Below are positions 41,595 to 44,977 of a stretch of 44,977 bases of DNA, one piece after another (positions within the stretch are counted from its first letter, which is position 1; every line of letters begins with the position of its first letter). The translations under genes and the position numbers were made by a program. This stretch comes from Chloroflexota bacterium (GTDB lineage: Bacteria > Chloroflexota > Anaerolineae > Aggregatilineales > UBA2796), in NCBI GenBank assembly GCA_021325095.1, contig JAJPHV010000087.1, forward strand, positions 1 to 44,977, given 5' to 3'. Under the pieces are notes generated by a model. The model worked only from the letters and a program-made list of their open reading frames with translations, made no database searches and was not told the origin of the DNA.

Positions 41595-42653
41595 TTATTC
41601 CTCGTAGGCTGCACCCGCTGTTTCGGTTTCCCCGCCCGTATCGGCGAACGTGCCGGTGGGCAGCGAAGCGCTGTTCTCGCGGATCGCCATCTCGATTTCG
41701 TAGGCGACTGCCGGGTTTTCGCGCAGGAACTGTTTGGCATTTTCGCGGCCCTGACCGAGCATCCCGTCGTTGTAGCGGAAGAATGCACCGCGCTTGTCGA
41801 TGATGCCCATGCCGACGCCCAGGTCAAGCACGTCGCCTTCTTTGCTGATGCCCTCGTTGTACATGATGTCGAATTCAGCCTGTCGGAACGGCGCGGCCAC
41901 TTTGTTCTTGGTCACTTTGACACGGGTGCGGTTGCCGATCACGTCCTCACCCTGCTTGATGGCCTGGATGCGCCGGATGTCCAGGCGGATGCTGGCGTAG
42001 AACTTGAGGGCGCGTCCGCCGGTGGTCGTCTCCGGGTTGCCGAACATAATGCCCACTTTTTCGCGCAGTTGGTTGGTGAAGATCATGGCCGTGTTACTGC
42101 TCTTGATCGCCCCAGCCAGTTTGCGGAGCGCCTGGCTCATCAGCCGGGCCTGCAGGCCGACATGGCTGTCGCCCATCTCGCCCTCGATTTCGGCTTTGGG
42201 CACAAGCGCGGCCACGCTGTCCAGCACTACCACGTCGAGCGCGCCCGAACGCACCAGCGACTCGGTGATTTCGAGCGCCTGCTCCGCCGTGTCGGGCTGC
42301 GCGATGTACAGGTTGTTCACATCCACGCCGATGCGCTCGGCGTAGTTGGGATCAAGCGCGTGTTCCATATCGACGAACGCGCAGATGCCGCCTCGTGCCT
42401 GCGCCTCGGCGATGGTGTGCAGGCACAACGTCGTCTTGCCGGAACTTTCCGGACCGTAAATTTCCGTCACGCGGCCACGCGGAATGCCGCCCACTCCAAG
42501 CGCAATATCGACGGCCAGCGAACCGGTGGGGATGACGTTCACCTGCAAATGGTGGGCGTCGCCCAGCCGCACGATGGTTCCGTCGCCAAAGCGTTTTGTC
42601 AATTCCTGTAACGTTTTTTCCAGCGCCTGATCGCGCGGCACTTCTTTAGACAT
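41595..42653 (-). CDS. recA: Recombinase RecA
   Basis: A 352-residue RecA, the ATP-dependent strand-exchange protein and SOS coprotease. Walker A is GPESSGKTT (67-75). [36 protein letters not shown], the DNA-binding loop-1 [10 protein letters not shown] and loop-2 [22 protein letters not shown] are all intact, and it ends with an acidic tail. A strong promoter with a perfect SOS box precedes the ATG by about 30 bases. No intein or insertion is present. It is apparently monocistronic, with no recX next to it. Confidence 0.98.
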   Translation of the reverse strand: MSKEVPRDQALEKTLQELTKRFGDGTIVRLGDAHHLQVNVIPTGSLAVDIALGVGGIPRGRVTEIYGPESSGKTTLCLHTIAEAQARGGICAFVDMEHALDPNYAERIGVDVNNLYIAQPDTAEQALEITESLVRSGALDVVVLDSVAALVPKAEIEGEMGDSHVGLQARLMSQALRKLAGAIKSSNTAMIFTNQLREKVGIMFGNPETTTGGRALKFYASIRLDIRRIQAIKQGEDVIGNRTRVKVTKNKVAAPFRQAEFDIMYNEGISKEGDVLDLGVGMGIIDKRGAFFRYNDGMLGQGRENAKQFLRENPAVAYEIEMAIRENSASLPTGTFADTGGETETAGAAYEE

Positions 42654-42681
42654 TTTGGCCTGCCTGTTTCCATGCTCATCT

Positions 42682-42697
42682 TAGAACGACTGTTCTA
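42682..42697 (-). promoter_or_regulatory. SOS box (LexA-binding site) of recA
   Basis: TAGAAC, GACT, GTTCTA: a perfect GAAC-N4-GTTC palindrome of the Gram-positive type, with two more matching pairs outside. It abuts the -10 box, so LexA would block initiation. Confidence 0.9.
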
Positions 42698-42725
42698 GTT
42701 TAGCCTGTTCTGTTTGGGTTGTCAA
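42697..42725 (-). promoter_or_regulatory. Promoter of recA
   Basis: Minus strand TTGACA (42720-42725), 17 bases, TAAACT (42697-42702): perfect -35 and four-of-six -10, with ideal spacing; the -10 shares its last base with the SOS box. Confidence 0.85.
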
Positions 42726-42971
42726 GAAAATCGTCACAGCGGCTATTCCCAGAAGCAGAGAGCTTAACAGGTAGCGCGCCGATCAGCCAGTGGTCAGGTG
42801 TGAACTGTTCTAGCAGACTGTCCATCACGGCCTTTTTCCACATCGTTTCCTGATCGGGCTGGAAAGTGGGCCGGTCCTTTATTGGTCTGTTTCGCCGCGC
42901 GGCTTGTCGATTTCAAAGAGCACTATAAACTTGACGGCGTACAAGTCAGGGTGTGGCAACTTCGAGAACCG

Positions 42972-43628
42972 GTGAAGACTGAATCCGATCTACGTACCTT
43001 GATAGCGGCTTACCCGGCGCTGGCGCTGCGGGACCGGCTGCACATGGCGATCCGGTGGCGGGTATGCCCGCTGCGTGCCATTGCGGCGTGCGTGCCCGAC
43101 CAGGGTGTGATCGTTGACCTGGGCTGCGGGCACGGTCTGTTTGCGCAGCTTCTGGCTCGTACCGCGCCAGCGCGCAGCGTGATCGGGATCGATCTCGATG
43201 CACGCAAGATTGCGCTGGCCCAGACGTTGAAGTTGCCAAACTTGCGGTTTATCGCGGGCGACGTGGCGGCGGTGAGCGTACCGCTCGCACAGGCGGTGAC
43301 CATCCTAGACGTGTTCTATCTGATTCCCTACGCGGCACAGGAACAGCTGCTGGAAGCATGTGCGCAGAAACTCGCGCCGGGCGGGACAATTGTGCTGAAG
43401 GAGATGGCCGAGCGCCCGCGCTGGAAGGTGGGCCTGAACTGGCTGGAGGAAACGCTGGCCGTGCATGTCCTGGGCATCACCGAGAGTGACGGCTCCAAGC
43501 GCTTTTTCTTCCGGTCCCGTGCCGGATGGCAGGCGCTTTTGTCGCGCCTGGAGTTCAGTGTCGAGACGATCCCGCTGGATCGCGGCTATTACCATCCGCA
43601 TGTTGTATTTGTCGCTCGAAAGCGTTAA
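42972..43628 (+). CDS. SAM-dependent methyltransferase
   Basis: A soluble class I methyltransferase, 218 residues from the GTG at 42972. Motif I VIVDLGCGHGLFAQLLA, then VIGIDLDARKIALAQ, RFIAGDVAAV and the block AQAVTILDVFYLIPYAAQEQ cover the SAM site; LAPGGTIVLKEMAERP is motif III. The start is uncertain: an earlier in-frame TTG (42882) would add 30 residues of unclear conservation. The stretch 42726-42971 between the recA promoter and this gene shows no other feature. The ChbG-like deacetylase follows after a repeat on the same strand. The acceptor is unknown; proteins of this type are often found with polyprenyl-sugar genes. Confidence 0.82.
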   Translation: MKTESDLRTLIAAYPALALRDRLHMAIRWRVCPLRAIAACVPDQGVIVDLGCGHGLFAQLLARTAPARSVIGIDLDARKIALAQTLKLPNLRFIAGDVAAVSVPLAQAVTILDVFYLIPYAAQEQLLEACAQKLAPGGTIVLKEMAERPRWKVGLNWLEETLAVHVLGITESDGSKRFFFRSRAGWQALLSRLEFSVETIPLDRGYYHPHVVFVARKR

Positions 43629-43646
43629 GGGAATATGTCCGTAGAA

Positions 43647-43749
43647 CCTCGCCCCCAACCCCTCTCTGCAAGCAGAGAGAGGCGCAGATCAGAACACAAC
43701 ACCCGATGGTTCCCCCTCTCCGAATCTGGACAGGGGACAGAGGTGAGGT
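43647..43749 (+). repeat. Dispersed palindromic repeat, copy 8 (double unit)
   Basis: Begins CCTCGCCCCCAACCCCTCTC, closes its first hairpin with GAGAGAGGC, then a second unit CCCCCTCTCC...GGACAGGGGACAG ends in AGGTGAGGT. Its last GAGGT (43745-43749) is seven bases from the GTG start of the next gene and is its only ribosome-binding site. Confidence 0.82.
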
Positions 43750-43756
43750 CAGCACC

Positions 43757-44620
43757 GTGCCGCGCCTGATTGTGAACGCCGACGACTTCGGGCTGACTGA
43801 AGGCACAAACCGGGCAATCGTTGATGCGCATCGCACGGGGATCGTGACCAGTACGTCGCTGCTGGCGAATGGCGTTGCCTTCGAGCACGCCGTCGCGCTG
43901 GCTCGCGGGGTGCCCTCACTCGGTGTTGGCGTGCACCTGACGCTGACCGAGGGGTTACCCGTTGCGCCGGGCGTGGCTGCCGATCTGTTCCCAGCCGGGC
44001 AGGGCAGGCTGCCCCTGAGCAACCAGCCCTATGTTCGCGCCCTTGCCGCCGGACGACTGCCCCGTGCGGCCATCCGCCGCGAGTTTGAGGCGCAGGTCGG
44101 CAAGGTTGTGGCGGCGGGTATTCAGCCGACGCACATCGACGGGCACAAATACATTCACCTGCTGCCGGGCATCACCACAATTGCGGCGGAAGTGGCTCGC
44201 CAATACGCGATCCTGGCCCTGCGCGTGCCGCATCGCCTGGGCGACTGGCCGCTGTCGCGCGCCGGGCGGCTGCCGGGGCTGCTCGTGATCGCGCTGATGG
44301 GCACGCTGGCCTATCGTGTCGTACAGAAGGTGGGACTGCACGTGCCGGATCGTATGGTGGGCTTCGTTGATACCGGACACCTGACTCCCGGCGCGATCCG
44401 GCGTTTGCTGCGCACGCCACGCCCTGGCGTCACAGAGGTACTATGCCACCCTGCGTATCGCTCGGCCCAACTGGACGCACTGCTGGCGCAGGGCTATCGC
44501 TGGATCGCAGGCTACGATTTCGACGGAGAGACGACAGCGGTGGGCGATCCGGCAGTACGGCGAAGCCTTGAAGCGGCGGGCTGGTCGCTGTATTCGTTCA
44601 GCACAGCATTCGACAGATGA
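43757..44620 (+). CDS. ChbG/YdjC-family carbohydrate deacetylase
   Basis: A 287-residue protein of the ChbG/HpnK polysaccharide-deacetylase-like family. The metal motif is IVNADDFGLTEGTN (residues 5-18, D9-D10), the second part THIDGHKYIHL supplies histidines, and VLCHPAY the final conserved His. The family removes acetyl groups from chitooligosaccharides or N-acetylhexosaminyl lipids. The GTG start at 43757 puts the conserved aspartates at the N-terminus as expected; its Shine-Dalgarno is supplied by a palindromic repeat. Longer in-frame starts run back through that repeat into the methyltransferase gene. A hydrophobic stretch (LPGLLVIALMGTLAY) in the centre is unusual and may contact membrane lipids. 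Confidence 0.9.
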   Translation: MPRLIVNADDFGLTEGTNRAIVDAHRTGIVTSTSLLANGVAFEHAVALARGVPSLGVGVHLTLTEGLPVAPGVAADLFPAGQGRLPLSNQPYVRALAAGRLPRAAIRREFEAQVGKVVAAGIQPTHIDGHKYIHLLPGITTIAAEVARQYAILALRVPHRLGDWPLSRAGRLPGLLVIALMGTLAYRVVQKVGLHVPDRMVGFVDTGHLTPGAIRRLLRTPRPGVTEVLCHPAYRSAQLDALLAQGYRWIAGYDFDGETTAVGDPAVRRSLEAAGWSLYSFSTAFDR

Positions 44621-44877
44621 TCATGGGCTGCCATTTAACCTACCCAACCCGCACGGTCTTCAGCCTGATGAGGAGGCCGTCACGGAGCGGCGGACAATGC
44701 GAGGGTCAAATCAACTGTCTTAAGTTCAGTAAGCATCAGGGCTGTGGTCGCGCCAAATTTGATCGGTTGCGGCTTCGCGTGCTCCATCCTACTGATTGCA
44801 CGAAAAGTGCCACTGCCCCTGTGTTTTCGAGCCTGACAGGCTTGTTGAGATTAGTTGGGGTAAATAAAAGGGACAGG
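44621..44877. other. Gap between the deacetylase gene and 5S rRNA
   Basis: About 257 bases without a recognisable gene or tRNA. On the minus strand the 5S gene is followed by TCCCTTTTATTTACC, a weak T-rich tail that may help end rRNA transcription. Nothing else stands out. Confidence 0.5.

Positions 44878-44977
<100 letters not shown>

Noticed and set aside
42795..42815. GAACTGTTCT-like sequence as a second SOS box
   Set aside because: The half-sites have only a one-base spacer rather than four, so it does not fit the recA-type box.
44666..44700. CTGATGAG followed by paired bases, resembling a hammerhead ribozyme core
   Set aside because: The second conserved GAAA core and closing helices are missing, so the match is by chance.
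44830..44842. AGCCT-GAC-AGGCT as a terminator for the 5S gene
   Set aside because: Only five pairs and no T-tract follows on the minus strand; it is too weak.

Overview
The window is about 45 kb of bacterial chromosome, GC-rich (roughly 60 percent by eye) and densely packed with genes. Several things fit a monoderm member of the Chloroflexota (Anaerolineae-like): MalEFG-type sugar importers without an ATPase gene, a Thermus-type glucose-binding protein, a Gram-positive-type SOS box, TPT-rich extracytoplasmic linkers, and many CCTCACCCCCAACCCC-type palindromic repeats between genes. The phylum call is an inference from gene style; no species is claimed.

Left part (1-13 kb). A compact three-gene set opens the window: a response regulator fused to a glutaredoxin-like and a thioredoxin-reductase-like module, a cNMP-binding histidine kinase, and a small UBP-type zinc finger. 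It reads as a two-component redox system with an uncharacterised output. After it come a GT39-like membrane glycosyltransferase, a SAM methyltransferase, a TfoX-like protein, a short-chain dehydrogenase, hrcA with a perfect CIRCE operator and promoter, trxA with a textbook terminator, an alpha/beta hydrolase, glgC with a uridine-kinase-like P-loop gene, and a LysM protein.

Middle (13-22 kb). YitT-like and PIG-L-like genes are followed by a decayed TIR-domain fragment. Next is a sucrose-use cluster: a LacI regulator with its own promoter and operator, a binding protein, two permeases and sucrose phosphorylase. A decayed IS630-type transposase tail follows.

Right part (22-45 kb). Cell-wall genes are frequent: an SH3b-muramidase, a lipoprotein class B PBP with a MecA-like N-terminal domain, an L,D-transpeptidase and MltG. 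A DtxR-Fur operon carries a palindrome over its promoter. A second ABC sugar importer closely resembles glucose/mannose systems. The rest includes a zinc-ribbon/beta-propeller membrane protein, a flippase, a small exported protein behind a structured leader, an ABC-2-like membrane protein, a D-serine dehydratase-like PLP enzyme, a membrane-anchored DsbA-like oxidoreductase, a DUF1801 protein, recA with a promoter and SOS box, a methyltransferase and a ChbG/YdjC deacetylase. The window ends inside a 5S rRNA gene on the minus strand.

Eight copies of a palindromic repeat lie between genes and never inside one. Two of them supply the Shine-Dalgarno sequence of the next gene. Both ABC sugar importers lack an ATPase gene and probably share one encoded elsewhere.
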